A DNA stretch of 64,000 nucleotides from Pseudopyrenochaeta lycopersici (GCA_003313425.1 NHZP01000003.1:1302001-1366000); one strand, 5' to 3'. Counted from the first letter of the stretch, positions 44,372 through 56,233 are shown. Program-made: numbers and translations. Notes: generated from the sequence alone by a model not told the origin.

Positions 44372-45491
44372 TTACTCATCATCAGTAACAGTCTTCTTCT
44401 TCCTGCCCCTACAGCTCGTCAGTCATGAACATGGAGATGATATTTGAACGTGGCAAACGTACTTCTTCTGGGGCACTTTAGCCTCCCCGTCGGCAGAAGC
44501 AGCAGCCTTCTTTTTGCCGCGCTTTGGCTTGATTGCTTCCTCTGTCACGTCTTCTGCGGCGTCATCATTCTCTTCGGCCTTCTCGGCCTTGACTGCGGCC
44601 TTCTTGCCCCTAGCCTTCTTTGGTGGGGGCGCTTCCTCTTCGTCGCTCTCCTCCTTGTACTCGACCTTCTTGGCTCGGCCTCTGGCCTTCTTTGGGGGAG
44701 GGGCTGCATCTTCCTTGCTTTCCTCATCCTTCACCTCCTTTGCAGTACGGCTACGCTTCTTCTTGGGAGCTGGGACATCCTCATCCTCATCCTCATCGTC
44801 GTCCTCAGCCTTGGCCTTGGTCTTGCGGGCACGTTTCTTTTTCGGCTTCTCTTCGGTGGCCTCATCACTCTCAGCGTCTTCGGTGGCCTCATCACTCTCA
44901 GCGTCTTCGGCGTCTTTCTTGGCTGCAGCCTTCTTCTTCGGCGTGCGCTTCTTGACACCTGTCTGACCTGGTCGATTCAACTCTGGGTCCTACACTATTC
45001 AGCAAAAGCATCATCAACGCTGTCCCAGCATTTGCTTTCGTACTTACACCTTTCCAGTCTTCGTCGGGTACATGGCCATTCTCTAATGCAAACTTTACCT
45101 TCTCTTGAAATTCAGCAGGAAGCTCGTCATATCCGTCCACCAAGTCAGTATCGCCTTCGCATGTCTCAAGCAGATTCTGTATCTGCTTTGGCGTCACGCA
45201 GCCCCTACGAGTGTTAGTGCAGCTGTTCAAGAATCAAATTTCGGCAAAAGCTATACCAATGTCGGTACTGCCAACTTTGGTGCTCATTGATGGTGACCTG
45301 AGTGGCATAGCGAAACTCGCCCTTTGTGATCTTGACACCAGCATCCTTGCAGGATTTGGTCTGGCAGCCAGCGCGGTTGTTTGGAGATGCCTCTGATAAA
45401 GTATCAGCCTTCAATGAAGCATCGACCAAAGACACGAGTGATGATGGAGCTTGTATTATTTGCAGGACTTACCGACACGATATACGCCCAT
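44372..45491 (-). CDS. PARP-type zinc-finger protein with a long acidic/basic tail
   Basis: Five exons (45491-45473, 45392-45257, 45204-45048, 44989-44463, 44408-44372) give 291 residues. The N-terminus MGVYRVEASPNNRAGCQTK, spliced from a 19-nt first exon, starts a PARP-type zinc finger with Cys at GCQTKSC and the His/Cys pair in RHWGC, the fold that recognises DNA breaks. A short conserved segment follows (VDGYDELPAEFQEKVKFAL). The remaining 190 residues alternate acidic runs with basic AT-hook-like cores (KKARGRAKK, KKARGKK, KPKRGKKK). There is no PARP catalytic domain, BRCT or WGR, so it cannot make poly(ADP-ribose) by itself. It probably binds damaged DNA or chromatin. The start is close to that of the divergent mitochondrial gene. 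Confidence 0.85.
44851..44904 (-). repeat. Two perfect 27-nt tandem copies inside the zinc-finger gene
   Basis: Positions 44851-44877 and 44878-44904 are identical and encode DAESDEATE twice in the acidic tail. A partial third unit follows. A multiple of three, so it changes length without breaking the frame. Confidence 0.9.
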
Positions 45492-45682
45492 ATTGTATAT
45501 TGTTATTGTGTTCGAGGTTGGTATTTGTTGAAAGAAACTGTGGGAATCTGTGCAGGTGCGATTGCTTAAATATGTAGCTCAGGGTCAGTTAGACAGAAAC
45601 CAACGTCGCTGCCTGCGAACACTATATTGTGTGGTTGTTTTTATTTTGTTTGCGCGTTGAAAGGTGAGGTCACGGAGGTCCA
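45492..45682. promoter_or_regulatory. Divergent promoter, zinc-finger / mitochondrial gene
   Basis: 191 bp between diverging starts if the upstream ATG at 45683 is used, 335 bp if the ATG at 45827 is used. Nothing specific recognised. Confidence 0.3.
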
Positions 45683-48600
45683 ATGTTCCAGGCAGCTAGA
45701 GCTAACCCCTGCACCCGCCTAGCGCGACAGAATCCTGGACGTCACTCCGAGACATGGATAATCAAAAAGTTCTGGAAGTGTTTTGCGAGCGTGCATTCAC
45801 CCTTACCACCATCTGGCCACCCCTCAATGAGCGCTGCACATACGTGCTTTCGCAGCGCCCTGACACAGGCATTTCGTCCGTCGAACCGTGGGACCGCTGC
45901 TTCCTGTTCCGTCTCTGCTTTTCTCGTTCCAGCACTTGCTCGACCCTCCAAGCGCCCCTTCTCATCTGGAAAGCGCCGCTCACAACTGCGACCGCCGCCC
46001 GAAGCATCAACCGACTTTACGAAAGACGCCCCGTCATCCTTGTTCCCTCCAAAGCCCGCCAACGAGCGCTTGTCGTTCAGCATCCGCATTCCTCCTTCAG
46101 ATGTTTGCGGCGACATTCAGACATGGCTCGCAGCTATCGAGCCCTTCATACCAGCCCACCTGCGACGAGTCTCATCGGACGATCCCGATATATCGTCCAC
46201 GGTGACGGCATCTGACTTGTCGTTTTACCTCATCAAGGCTCGGGATGCGTCCTTTGACATTCTCAGCCATATGAGCCTGGTGGAAGAGCGATGGCAAACG
46301 GCGATCTGGATAGCGAAGAAGCTCACTGAGGATGGGCGGCGCTCAATCGACCCACCAGTGTTGCTCGAGCCGTCTGAAGACGTGTTGTGGCCAGGGACTG
46401 GGTCACCATCTCTGAAAAGTCTAACAGAAAGCCCTCTTCGGACCGAACGAGGTCGACCTTTGCGCAAATTGAAGCTCACGCTTGACGACCTGACGTCTAC
46501 TCCAGACACTATCCATTTACAACACACAATCATTAAGCGAGGCCTGGGTCAGCTCTGGAGAAGCTTGGGCAATATGATACTGGCTGCCACGGAGCGAGGC
46601 AGTACGCATGAGCACAATATCATGCCCCATGTGCTACAAATCATTGCCCACCTACATCACATCGGGTTCATGCCTGACGCCGTCTATACCTACCGGCCTC
46701 ACGAGAACAAGCACGCCCTCCAACAGCCCCCAACTCTCCACTTACTGTCTTCGAAGATTCTCACTGCGCTGTCTGATGCGACATGGAACGCCCATGAGGC
46801 TTCTGTGAAGACGGCCAAGCAACGTGCAAATGCTTCGTACTTTCTTGGTCACGAGATACCCGGATCTCGGTACAAGGTCCAGGTCACAGAGGTCGCACCC
46901 GAGCTATGGCTGGAGCTTGTTCTGTGGTCATGTCTGCACGGCGGATGGATACCAGACGGAACTGCAATTCTCAAGCAAATGGCGTCTAAACAAGGAGAGA
47001 AGAGTTGGGCACTCATCAGCTGGCGAGAGATTATGGAGGCAGAGCAACAGAAAACGCCGGTACCGTCGAGATCCTGGAGAATGTTTCCTGCAAAGGTGAA
47101 TGTCTCCGCAAGTGCCGAAGACCGAGCGCGGACTCGTCGGACTATAAGCGGAGAAATTGTTACAGCCTTTATCGACGGGCTTGTCAACCACATGCGGCTA
47201 GGAGTAGGTGCTCGCGGTCTCGATCCTGAGAACTTGGTCAACTCAATCAAAACCTTGAAGGGTTTCCTCGATGTGAACAATTTGAGCCTGGGATCAGCAG
47301 CTTGGGACTCCATTATGGCTCGACTCCTGGATTCTGGCGGATTTGTACCCGAAAAAAGACCGGAACTCTTGTTGCACATCTTTGATCTAGCTCCTGGATT
47401 TGGCGCAGAGGTCAGCACCGCAAATACCTCTGTTGCGGTTGATACTGAGATCCCGTATTTTTTCGAACCTACGACGGTTCCACTAAACTTGCTCCACCGG
47501 GCAATGCGAGCATTCATCAGGAATGGAGACATCAAAGGTGCTATGACAACGTTAATGATACTCCAACAACATACGGATGACAATAAGCAAAAGTCTGTTT
47601 TGCAATTTTTCGAGATGCTGAGGAACGTTCCACCCTTGCAGAAAGATGAGCCATTCACGAACCGACTCCCACCGGTTGACTTCCCAGCTTTCGATGCCAA
47701 GATGCCTGTGCCCCTACTCGCTAAGCTTTTGGACCTTGCGACAGAATCAAAACTCTATGATCTGGGACGCTGGTTCCTCTTTTCCGAAGACCTCGATGGG
47801 CCTCTCATCAATCCTGAACTCTACAACCACCGCAATATTGCAGCATCTATTGTACGTTACGGTACTCTAGCAGGAGAGAATGAGCTCGTCTTGGACATAG
47901 TCAAGAAGGTTGGAACTTGGAATGAAAAGCATCAGCAACAACGCATGCCTGCAGAGATCTTGATGGCGCTACTTTGCTGTCAGATAAAGCTACGTCGATG
48001 GGAGTCTGTTCGAAGCATGCAGAATTACGTGGGAGAGTCCATGACATTCAGACCACGTCCCGTGATACTCTCGACCTTTGCTGCGGAATTGCTTCGAACT
48101 TCTAGAGGACCTGAAGAGACCAAACTAAAAGCCCAGGAGGCCTTTTCTAGACTTCTCTTTACGTGGGAAGATCTTATTTTGAACAACATGCGTAATCAAT
48201 TGTATTGCATACTATCGATAATGTCCACAGTCGATAGCGAGTGGAAAGAGTATTGCTCTCGATTCCTTGCTTTCTCTTCACGTCAATCTATCAAACTTTC
48301 TACGGATGACTTCAACCAAGTGCTGGGCGGAGTGCTTGATGGATACGGCAGTGCAATGGGGATGGCGATTGTTGAGGGTTGGTGCTACAAGCCGCCGAAG
48401 ACTTTTGAGCCGTATCGAGCTCCCGGTGGGCTCCCGACCATGCCTCGATTCCGAGTCGGCAAAGGTGACGAGTACGAGGACCGCCCTCAAGACATTGAAC
48501 TTATGCAAGACTCAGGCGCCCGTCTCATCTTGCAAGGGCGAGTCTACCCCAACAGACAGACTGTCTGGGCTATCCTGCGAAGAGTACAAGAGGAGGTGGA

Positions 48601-48823
48601 TCAGTGGAGACGACGTGGCGAGCAATTGACAGAGACTGCGCGAGCAGAAGTGCGCGATACGCTGAAGTGGGCGGCACGTCTACTGTACTATCTAGGCTTC
48701 GATTACGAGGACATCATTCGTGACTTGGGCAGTGGCCTCGCTGAACTTGCCGAGCTTGAGGCTCCTGCGGCATCAAAGGACATGGGACGCTTGGAAAGCG
48801 CTGAGCAGGGGTTCGATTTGTGA
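45683..48823 (+). CDS. Predicted mitochondrial protein, large helical, unknown function
   Basis: One exon, open from the ATG at 45683 (1046 residues). A second in-frame ATG at 45827 (998 residues) starts MSAAHTCFRSALTQAFR and continues to RPFSSGKRRS, a textbook mitochondrial presequence, so it may be the true start. The body is almost entirely helical, with leucine-rich segments such as WRSLGNMILAATERG, LWLELVLWSCLHGGWIPDG and LHRAMRAFIRNGDIKGAMTT. The last resembles tetratricopeptide or pentatricopeptide-type repeats, as in fungal factors for mitochondrial RNA or translation. I cannot assign it to a named factor. There is no catalytic motif. The C-terminus has ARLLYYLGFDYEDIIRDLG and an acidic end. 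Role in mitochondrial gene expression is inference from the targeting signal and the helical repeats. Confidence 0.8.
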   Translation: MFQAARANPCTRLARQNPGRHSETWIIKKFWKCFASVHSPLPPSGHPSMSAAHTCFRSALTQAFRPSNRGTAASCSVSAFLVPALARPSKRPFSSGKRRSQLRPPPEASTDFTKDAPSSLFPPKPANERLSFSIRIPPSDVCGDIQTWLAAIEPFIPAHLRRVSSDDPDISSTVTASDLSFYLIKARDASFDILSHMSLVEERWQTAIWIAKKLTEDGRRSIDPPVLLEPSEDVLWPGTGSPSLKSLTESPLRTERGRPLRKLKLTLDDLTSTPDTIHLQHTIIKRGLGQLWRSLGNMILAATERGSTHEHNIMPHVLQIIAHLHHIGFMPDAVYTYRPHENKHALQQPPTLHLLSSKILTALSDATWNAHEASVKTAKQRANASYFLGHEIPGSRYKVQVTEVAPELWLELVLWSCLHGGWIPDGTAILKQMASKQGEKSWALISWREIMEAEQQKTPVPSRSWRMFPAKVNVSASAEDRARTRRTISGEIVTAFIDGLVNHMRLGVGARGLDPENLVNSIKTLKGFLDVNNLSLGSAAWDSIMARLLDSGGFVPEKRPELLLHIFDLAPGFGAEVSTANTSVAVDTEIPYFFEPTTVPLNLLHRAMRAFIRNGDIKGAMTTLMILQQHTDDNKQKSVLQFFEMLRNVPPLQKDEPFTNRLPPVDFPAFDAKMPVPLLAKLLDLATESKLYDLGRWFLFSEDLDGPLINPELYNHRNIAASIVRYGTLAGENELVLDIVKKVGTWNEKHQQQRMPAEILMALLCCQIKLRRWESVRSMQNYVGESMTFRPRPVILSTFAAELLRTSRGPEETKLKAQEAFSRLLFTWEDLILNNMRNQLYCILSIMSTVDSEWKEYCSRFLAFSSRQSIKLSTDDFNQVLGGVLDGYGSAMGMAIVEGWCYKPPKTFEPYRAPGGLPTMPRFRVGKGDEYEDRPQDIELMQDSGARLILQGRVYPNRQTVWAILRRVQEEVDQWRRRGEQLTETARAEVRDTLKWAARLLYYLGFDYEDIIRDLGSGLAELAELEAPAASKDMGRLESAEQGFDL

Positions 48824-50888
48824 AGTACGGGTCTTCGGTGTAGTGTACATAAGTTACCGGACCTTTTGTACATATCGGTTGCGTAATAACTAAGTGCAAC
48901 CCATGACCAGTTGGTCGCTTGCCTCTGTAATTTTCCCCCTCGAAAATGGCCACGTGAGACTACCTTTGTTATAAGTTTTTTTTTGAGAAGTCTGGACGCG
49001 AGCCCTGGACGACTCCAAGCAATGTTTCTCAGCTAGGACTCCACTTGGTACCAGACCCGCCGTCAATGCCCCAGGCCCGCCGCAACCGCTGTTGCTCTTG
49101 CGTCACGGACTCTGTTCTAGCGGCAATGTGCGGAAGATCAAGAGATGTGGCCTTGAGATCGAAGCCATGATACTACAATCCCTGGTCAGTGTGGCGGTAA
49201 TTGCTCCGGACGCTGGAAGTTGGCAAATAGGATGCATTGCCTATCATGTCTGTAAGAGTACAGCGACCAATCAGGAGCATGGCGGGACATGACACGTCGG
49301 AGATCTTGCACTGCTGGAGAAACGCAGTCGGAAACTTCACACCAACCAGCGCATTGTGGGTCGATGCACCACCAAACGGCCTGCATGCTGCGGCCAAGGC
49401 TGGTTAAGCTCAGCCTCACAAGTCACTGCAGACTTGCTGAGCTCATATCAAATGTGTGGGCAAGACTGGCCATGGAAGATAGAGCTGTGGTACAATGAGA
49501 AAACTCGGTAGTGACCTTCACATGTATTTAAGATATATGAGACACTTGGGCTTGTCTCAGGGCGCAGAGGGCTGCATTATCACAAGCAGCGGCCCGCTCC
49601 TGCTCGCTCCTGCTGTACCTTTTTCGCAGCGGTTGCGTTTGCACCGCACTCACCGACTTTTTGGCCGCGGGCGCCAAACATTGCCCAATGCGTATCGATA
49701 TGGGTGCATCTGGAGGGGCAGAAAGACGGCGCTACGTCAAGTGTCTATTTTTTTTTGGCCCGAGGGGCAAATGTACCATGGCAAAAGACGGGTACGACAA
49801 CACACAAAACAAACATTTATGCAGAATTCCTCCCGTGATTATCTTGTGTGGGCGGATATTAGCCATGACGAGGACAGATGCGAGAGAAGTCAGCGCAGCA
49901 ATCTATGCGGGATGCTGTGGACTGCTGTTGGTCGCTGTTTGCTGCAGCAAGGAGCCGGGCTCGTGTTTTACATGGCCCAATAGGGAGATGCCGTCACTGG
50001 TTCGATACCGTTTTAGCCCCGTGTTGCCTCATCGCTGCGAGTTTTTGCTGCAAGTCCCAGGTTAGTTTGAGTGGGGCAGTTCGGCGAGAATCCAAAATTT
50101 TGTGACGAGGGGCACGCGACAAGTGCAACATGGCCATGTTGATGGGGTGACTGCACCATCAAGGCTGGCTGCTCAGTGAGAGCTGCAGGATGAGGTGTCT
50201 TTGGTCAGCTTGCAGTATGAGTCTTTGCACGTCTGTCCACTGGGGTGGAACTCGGAGTCATTGTTCGAAGCAGAGGCCCCAACCAGCCTAGCGGTGAGCC
50301 CGTCCGAAAGAGGCCTAGCGGCGATGTGCGAACTAATTTTCCCATAACCTCTGCCTCCGCCCGCATTTTCTCTCCACACCTTGCCCAAAGACGTCAAAGT
50401 CACACAAGAATCACTAAAAGAAATTCAACATACAAGCATTCATACACATCTTCGTCGAGACAATGCCGCAGGCAATCGCTGAGCTCTAAACTCCTGGTGC
50501 GGGCTACCATGGCCTGCACCAGCCCGACAGCTCACGGAATTCAACCTCAACGACGATACAATACCACGACTGCGTGTAGCAAATTCTGCTCGCACTCGTC
50601 TCAATCAATTGACCATCGTCCGGCCTGCACCGCAAAACTACCACCATTGTCAGTTCTACCGGCTCACACCCACGAACACCGGCGACCCACCCAAGGCTTG
50701 ACATAGTTGAAGAGCCTCCCCCCAGTACACCAAGCATTCAGTCGATCAAACGCTGTTTCCCTTCGCAATCCCACCTTCCGACCCCTCACTCACCAAACCC
50801 CCTCCCCAAGCCGTAATCAATCACTTCTCCACCCTGGTCCACCACATCTACATCTCCACGAGTAACACCTCAGGACGTACCACCTACC
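48824..50888. other. 2-kb gene-free stretch before the acidic orphan
   Basis: No gene that I can support. The left kilobase has short open frames without likeness to anything. From about 50340 to 50888 the plus strand is strongly pyrimidine-rich (C and T), as in long fungal 5' leaders, and contains an upstream open frame with a strong start context (ACCATGG at 50507-50513; frame 50509-50706, 65 codons). Confidence 0.4.
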
Positions 50889-53287
50889 ATGGCGCACCTA
50901 ACATATGCACGATCGTCCATGGCTGAGTTCGGTGGCAACCACCACCAGGACCGCAAGCTCATGCACGATAACACCGCCGACTTCCGTCACAGCGACCAAC
51001 ACCCAATCTCTCAAGACTCTGGCCCAGGCAGTGCCCACAACACCGAGGGGCGTGGCAGCGAACACTCAGCCACCGAAGAAGTTGCAAACGAAGACGATGA
51101 GGAGGACAGTAGCACCGCTCAAGACGATGAACAAGCAGACGAAGACGAACCAGAGGTCCTCGCCCCGTCCTATGGTTTTGGCAAGGGAGGCAAGGGAAAA
51201 GGAAAGCGCCCTGCCATCCGTATCGAGCCACTTGACGACGATGAGTCTCACGGTGAAGATGAAGAGACCGCATCCCATGGGACGGGGCTCATACCCAGCA
51301 AGCATCCCGTGAACCAATTGCTCATGAACAACAAGAAGCGTACCTTTAGCAATCTCTCAAGCACTTCTGTCCTCTTTGGAGACGACTCAACTGATCAAGA
51401 GTCATTCCCAAGACGCAAGATGGCACGGAAGCTGAGCAATATGGCCACCAAGCCACTACTGACTTACCATGAAGGTGATCAGGATAACCACGTGAATAAC
51501 TACGACAATGCCATTGAGAGCGATGATGAAGACTACAGCGGGGTCAATCTTGTCCCTGACGATGATGACTCTGACATGGACATGATGGAGCAACAAGAGG
51601 AAAGTTATATTCTCAACGAGGAGCAGCAGGCAACCACGCTTCTCAATCAGTTCCGTGACGCTCGCCGACTCAGTCTCGAGAGTTGTGCGAGCGACAATAT
51701 CTTCGGTGTCACTGCTCCTCTAGACGAGGCATTTATCTCAAGTCTCCCTGATTTTGGATTTGCACAATTTTTCGAGCCGGAGGCTCTTCCTGAATCTCCA
51801 GACCCAGCTGCAAAGAGGAAGTACTCAGACAGCTCTACCAAGCGTGTTCGCTTTGATGATGAGGTTCAAGTATCAGATAGTTCAAGCTCCGAGTCTTCCG
51901 AGCTCGATAACAGTGTCTTTCCCGATCTCTTTCTAGAGCAGGACAAACTACCTCCCGTCCTGCATCAACTACTTGAGATGGACAATGACGACGATAATGG
52001 AGACATGGCATCTCCTATGTCCGACGGGTCCTTCTGGGATTATGCCCATGATGAGTCTCGGGTTACTCAGGCTGGTCAGTCGGACGGCACCGATATCGAC
52101 TCATCTGGCGAATCCAGTGGCTATGATTGTATGGTTGAGCCCGCGCCCTATGCTATATCTAATCTGATCACTAACGTCCAATCTCAGCTGACATGGGTGA
52201 TACCACTGACGAAGAAGACTTTGGGTCTGATGTTCCTCCACGTACTCCTGTCCAAAAGCAGTCGGTTTTACGCAGGCCGAGTTCGGCACCAGGCTCTAGA
52301 GCTGCTACCCCCAAGCCATTTCAACGAAGCTCTCGACCTACTGGTCGCCAGATCCCACCTACTCGCGGTGTCTTCATTCACGATGACAGCACAAAGGCTA
52401 TTGCAGTCACTAACCGAGCCACCAAGACTGTCACTTTCTATCGTCCACGCACAACGATGATTCCTTGGATTCCTATTAACGGCTACCACAGCAGCACAAG
52501 TAGTACCGCCAACAATAGCCCGAGGACTTCAATTGCTCAAATGAATGCCTCGGACAGTGAGGTTAGCAATGATGTCTTCAACAATGCTCTTGGTACCGAT
52601 ATCATGCTCACTGGTATCTTTGGTTCTACTCCAGGAAATGACTACTTCTTTGGTAATGAGAGCATTGGTCCCCCGGAAGCATTTTATCCTTTTGTGAGCA
52701 TCGGCTCCAATGGAAATATGAATATGATGGAGGACGACGACTACGATGACTCAGAGGATTACGAAGATGATCTTAATATTACTGATTTCATGGACTTCGG
52801 GTCCGAGGGCGAGGACTCAGATTTGGACCAAGAAGAAGACGATACGGATGTGCCAGCAACTCCAGCTACCTCCACGGTGGCGCTCAATGGCTCCACTCCA
52901 GCACGGCCAACCCCCAAGACTCAGACGCCCAGCAACCGCAAGAGGACGACTTCAGATGTCATGCTGGAACATTTCGATCGCGGAGTAGTCACAGCTTTCC
53001 GTAACAACCAAAACCGGTATCGCGATGTTGCTTCTCTCCCGTCCGATCCTGCAGCTCGCGCCTCTGTCTCCCGTCCAGTTCGTTCAGGCAAGTCCGCGGA
53101 GGCTCTGATCACGCCACTCCGCAAACGGTCCAGGTCGAATCGCATAGCTAGAAATCCTCACCGCGCGGCAATTTCCACTGGCCATCATAGTTCACCGCTC
53201 TCCGGGGTCACTAAAGCTACTTCTCGGTTGCAGAGCTCCGTGATGAGCCCTTCTCGGGCGCCTCCTCGGATGGGCACATTTTCCTGA
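50889..53287 (+). CDS. Orphan acidic protein with an RVRF motif, 779 residues
   Basis: I do not recognise this gene. Exons 50889-52128 and 52188-53287; the intron has a CTAAC branch and joins SGYDS-DMGDTTDEEDFGS. The start has a strong context (ACCATGGCG). The protein is mostly disordered: Asp/Glu/Ser runs at 60-90, 210-240, 330-420 and 560-620, with basic patches between. Conserved-looking islands are LIPSKHPVNQLLMNNKKRTF, TKRVRFDDEVQ (RVRF at residues 319-322), RGVFIHDDSTKAIAVTNRA and DVMLEHFDRGVVTAFRNNQ. RVxF is the docking motif for protein phosphatase 1, so a regulatory role is possible, but the four-residue motif is short and frequent. C-terminal RKRSRSNRIARNPHR could be a nuclear signal. 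Function unknown. Confidence 0.75.
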
Positions 53288-54246
53288 ATGAATCGCGCCG
53301 TATATTAGTACCTCGCTACTACCACTATCAGTAATCTAATTACCACCACCATTGGTCGAAGGGAAGGAGAAGACGGAGTGACGAGGATCTAGGAAAGAGG
53401 TACTTTGGATCTCCTGGGGAGATCTACTCGACGACGTTATGATACCCACGACCTTTTTCATTTCAGCTGAATCGGCGGCTATGTCGTTACTACCAACATG
53501 ATGATGCATTTGCATGCTTTATCAACAGTTCTTGGACTTGTCTTAGAGGGTCCAGATAAAAGTTTGGAGAACTCACTGGCTTCGTTCGACTCTAGGCATT
53601 TTCTCATGCCCACACTTTATTTTTCACCGGAGCGGAGCTATGGCTCACGATACCTTCCTTTATTTCGTTGTTTTCATTTCCTACCTTCTTGTTTCCTTCA
53701 TAGGAGCAATAGGTTTTGAGATGATACCATGTTTTTTGATGGGCACGAGTTGACAGCTTTGCTCCCTCTTGCGTTCAGATCTGCAGCTTAAACGGCTGTT
53801 GATCAGGGATGGCGTTGAGGATGGCGAACTGTTTCGATCATTTACCTGATGCTCGATCGTTTCTTTTGTCTGGAGAGTCAACGGGGCCCAGGGTACTTGC
53901 TTCTTGTAGGATTATCAGCGACGACAGTGTTTTCCTAGTAGAATGAAATTCTTTTCACCAATGACTCGTTCGATGTTGATCAGGGAGCCAACCCATCAGC
54001 CATGACACACGTGCCCTCGATAACCGACATCTGCCTCGATGCACGATCATCTGTGCACCCGCGCGTTCGCCTTGTCCCTGCAGGATGGCGCTCGGTGTGG
54101 GATGCTTGGCGTGGTAGAGCAATGTCTGTGCTCAAGTTAGCTTCTGAGACACCGACGTCACACCTCACTGACGTTTAATCATGTGAAGATCGACGACTAG
54201 TAAACAACACCGCATCACTATACCACAACGCTGGGTGTGAGCAGCA
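53288..54246. other. Intergenic between acidic orphan and seipin
   Basis: About 960 bp; 3' sequence of the orphan, then the seipin promoter. No gene seen. Confidence 0.4.
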
Positions 54247-55699
54247 ATGCAGGATTCAAAAGAGGAGTACCGAGAAGACACGTCGATTATTCAATATGCG
54301 ACTGTAAGTTTGCCGCCTTAGCGGTCTCTCCAGTTCCTGAATCATCCACTGCCATTCATGCAACACGCGAAATAATATTCCCTACGCGTCAATGCTACTT
54401 GCTAATAAAACATAGGATACTCTGCTTCTACCAATACGTGTCGCCACATCGCCTGTTCTGCTACGCACCTACCTCCGCACTGCCCTCCTCTTCCTCACAT
54501 CAACAATTCTTTTCGGTCTCGCCGTGATAGCATACAGCTCCTTTTACTACTCCTACATACCCGTGCGCGGGATTACCGTGCCAGTCTATCTGCAATTCGA
54601 CCATGGTAGCTCGTTGTCGTACCTAAGTGCGCAGACGGATGGACTACTGGGAGGAAGGACGGGCAGATGGCCATATGGAGTTGCGAATTTTCATGGGCTA
54701 GTGGACAGGCAGAAGTATGATATTGTGGTTGAGATGGAGGTTCCGAGGAGTGAGACGAACCTCAAAGCAGGGAATTGGATGGTGGGGCTGGAGATGCGGA
54801 GGCCATCGAGTGGAGGCGGTGGTGTGATGAGTTTGCTGGGCTGGGATGAGGAAGACGAGAGTGAAGATCGCAGCCAGGCCCGTACTCCTGGAACCACGAC
54901 AGACAATACAAAAAGTACGAAATCTACCGTTCTTGCAAGGAGCAGAAGACCTGCCCTCCTCACCTACCGAAGCCGAATAGTCGAGCTCGCATACCGCCTA
55001 CTCCGCCTGCCGCTCTACCTTATCGGATGGCACATCGAGTCCGAGCACATCGAGATTAGCATGTTAGAATCCGTCATTTTTGAACAAGGCTATCGCAACG
55101 TGCCTTCTTCCCTCAGACTCGAGGTACGCTCTCGTCAGCCATTGGAGGTATATCGGGTCCGCGTGCAGATCAGGGCAAAACTAGAGGGTCTGCGATGGCT
55201 GATGTACCGATACTGGTTGACTAGTGCATTAGTAGGCACAGGGCTATTCTGGAGTGTTGAAATGGGTGTTCTGCTATGCTCATGGGCGATTTTCACCCTT
55301 CTCTTTGGCTCATCAAGTACACCGGATGATGAAGAAGCGAGAAAGGATATCAAGTCTGAAGGTGAGGAAAGTGTCAAGATCGAACCAGGAGAAACTGAGC
55401 CAGACACTCCATTCAGCGACACTAGTCGTACCTTTCCCACACTATCGTCACAACAGCCTCTGTCCTACAGCTCGCCGAAGGAAGAACGAGCGACGCCCAG
55501 CCTGGAAGATATACCCACGAGAGAAGAAGCAGAAGCGGATGACGAAGAAGATGACTTTATTCTCGAAGAGCCTCCGCCACGTCTGGAGAGAGAACTCGGA
55601 TTCACGGATTCGGGAATTGGCACCAGCATTGAAAGTAGTGTCGAGAGGGGATTGGCAAGACGGCGGAGTGGCAGATTTAAAGATGAACCAGGGAACTAG
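54247..55699 (+). CDS. Seipin, ER lipid-droplet assembly protein
   Basis: Two exons, 54247-54303 and 54416-55699, give 446 residues; the join reads IIQYAT-DTLLLPIRV. Seipin forms an ER ring at the sites of lipid-droplet formation. Typical topology is visible: a short cytosolic N-terminus, a first membrane helix near 43-63 (FLTSTILFGLAVIAYSSFYY), a lumenal beta-sandwich domain from IPVRGITVPVYLQFD through YDIVVEMEVPRSETNLKAG and NWMVGLEM, and a second helix near 285-307 (LVGTGLFWSVEMGVLLCSW), followed by a 130-residue acidic cytosolic tail. The lumenal domain contains a Ser/Thr-rich insertion near 140-175, common in filamentous fungi. The intron is 112 nt, longer than most here. Activity in lipid storage is family knowledge. 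Confidence 0.9.
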
Positions 55700-56233
55700 A
55701 TACCCTGTGGTCTCGATGTAATACTTTCTTCCCGTGATATTATGAAATGAGCGTCGCTCTAATATTGTAATTTTGTAGTGAGAAATTATGATTCATGAAG
55801 AGCTGTGCCTTTGTGTACACAAGTTTACGATTATATCTTCACATCTCGCATGAAATCAATATTGTGCTGCTTTTAAATCATCGCAGGTATGACTGCAGCC
55901 TCCGTCTTTTGGGTTGTCGGTACCGAAAGCGTTATAGTGGTTTGTCCCGGTCTTTTGTCAACTTATCTCAATGACCACCAAGGCTGCAGCGCCCACGTAT
56001 TCAGCGAGCAAGCATATCCACACAAAATGAATGTTGTAATCAGATGCTGTCGTCCTCTTAAGCTGTCGACAGTGATGTTGTCCTGGGATGGCATTGTATC
56101 GCTCTTTTGGGGCTAGGCGTGTATAGCGGACACACCTCGCAACATGGGCCAGCGAGGGGCCGGTACCTTGTCGATGCGAATTTTAAAGCATGTCTCATGA
56201 AATACTTTCTCTGCTCCCACACACTTCTGGGAT
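55700..56233. other. Intergenic between seipin and PfkB gene
   Basis: About 530 bp; no gene seen. Contains the promoter of the next gene. Confidence 0.4.

Noticed and set aside
44444..45217. A 257-codon Leu/Ser-rich plus-strand frame opposite the zinc-finger gene.
   Set aside because: It is the mirror of Lys/Glu/Asp codons of the real gene; the hydrophobic look is an artefact of the antisense strand.
49495..49983. A 162-codon open frame in the 2-kb spacer.
   Set aside because: No family likeness, no splice context, high Arg/Cys/Gln content as in random GC-balanced sequence.
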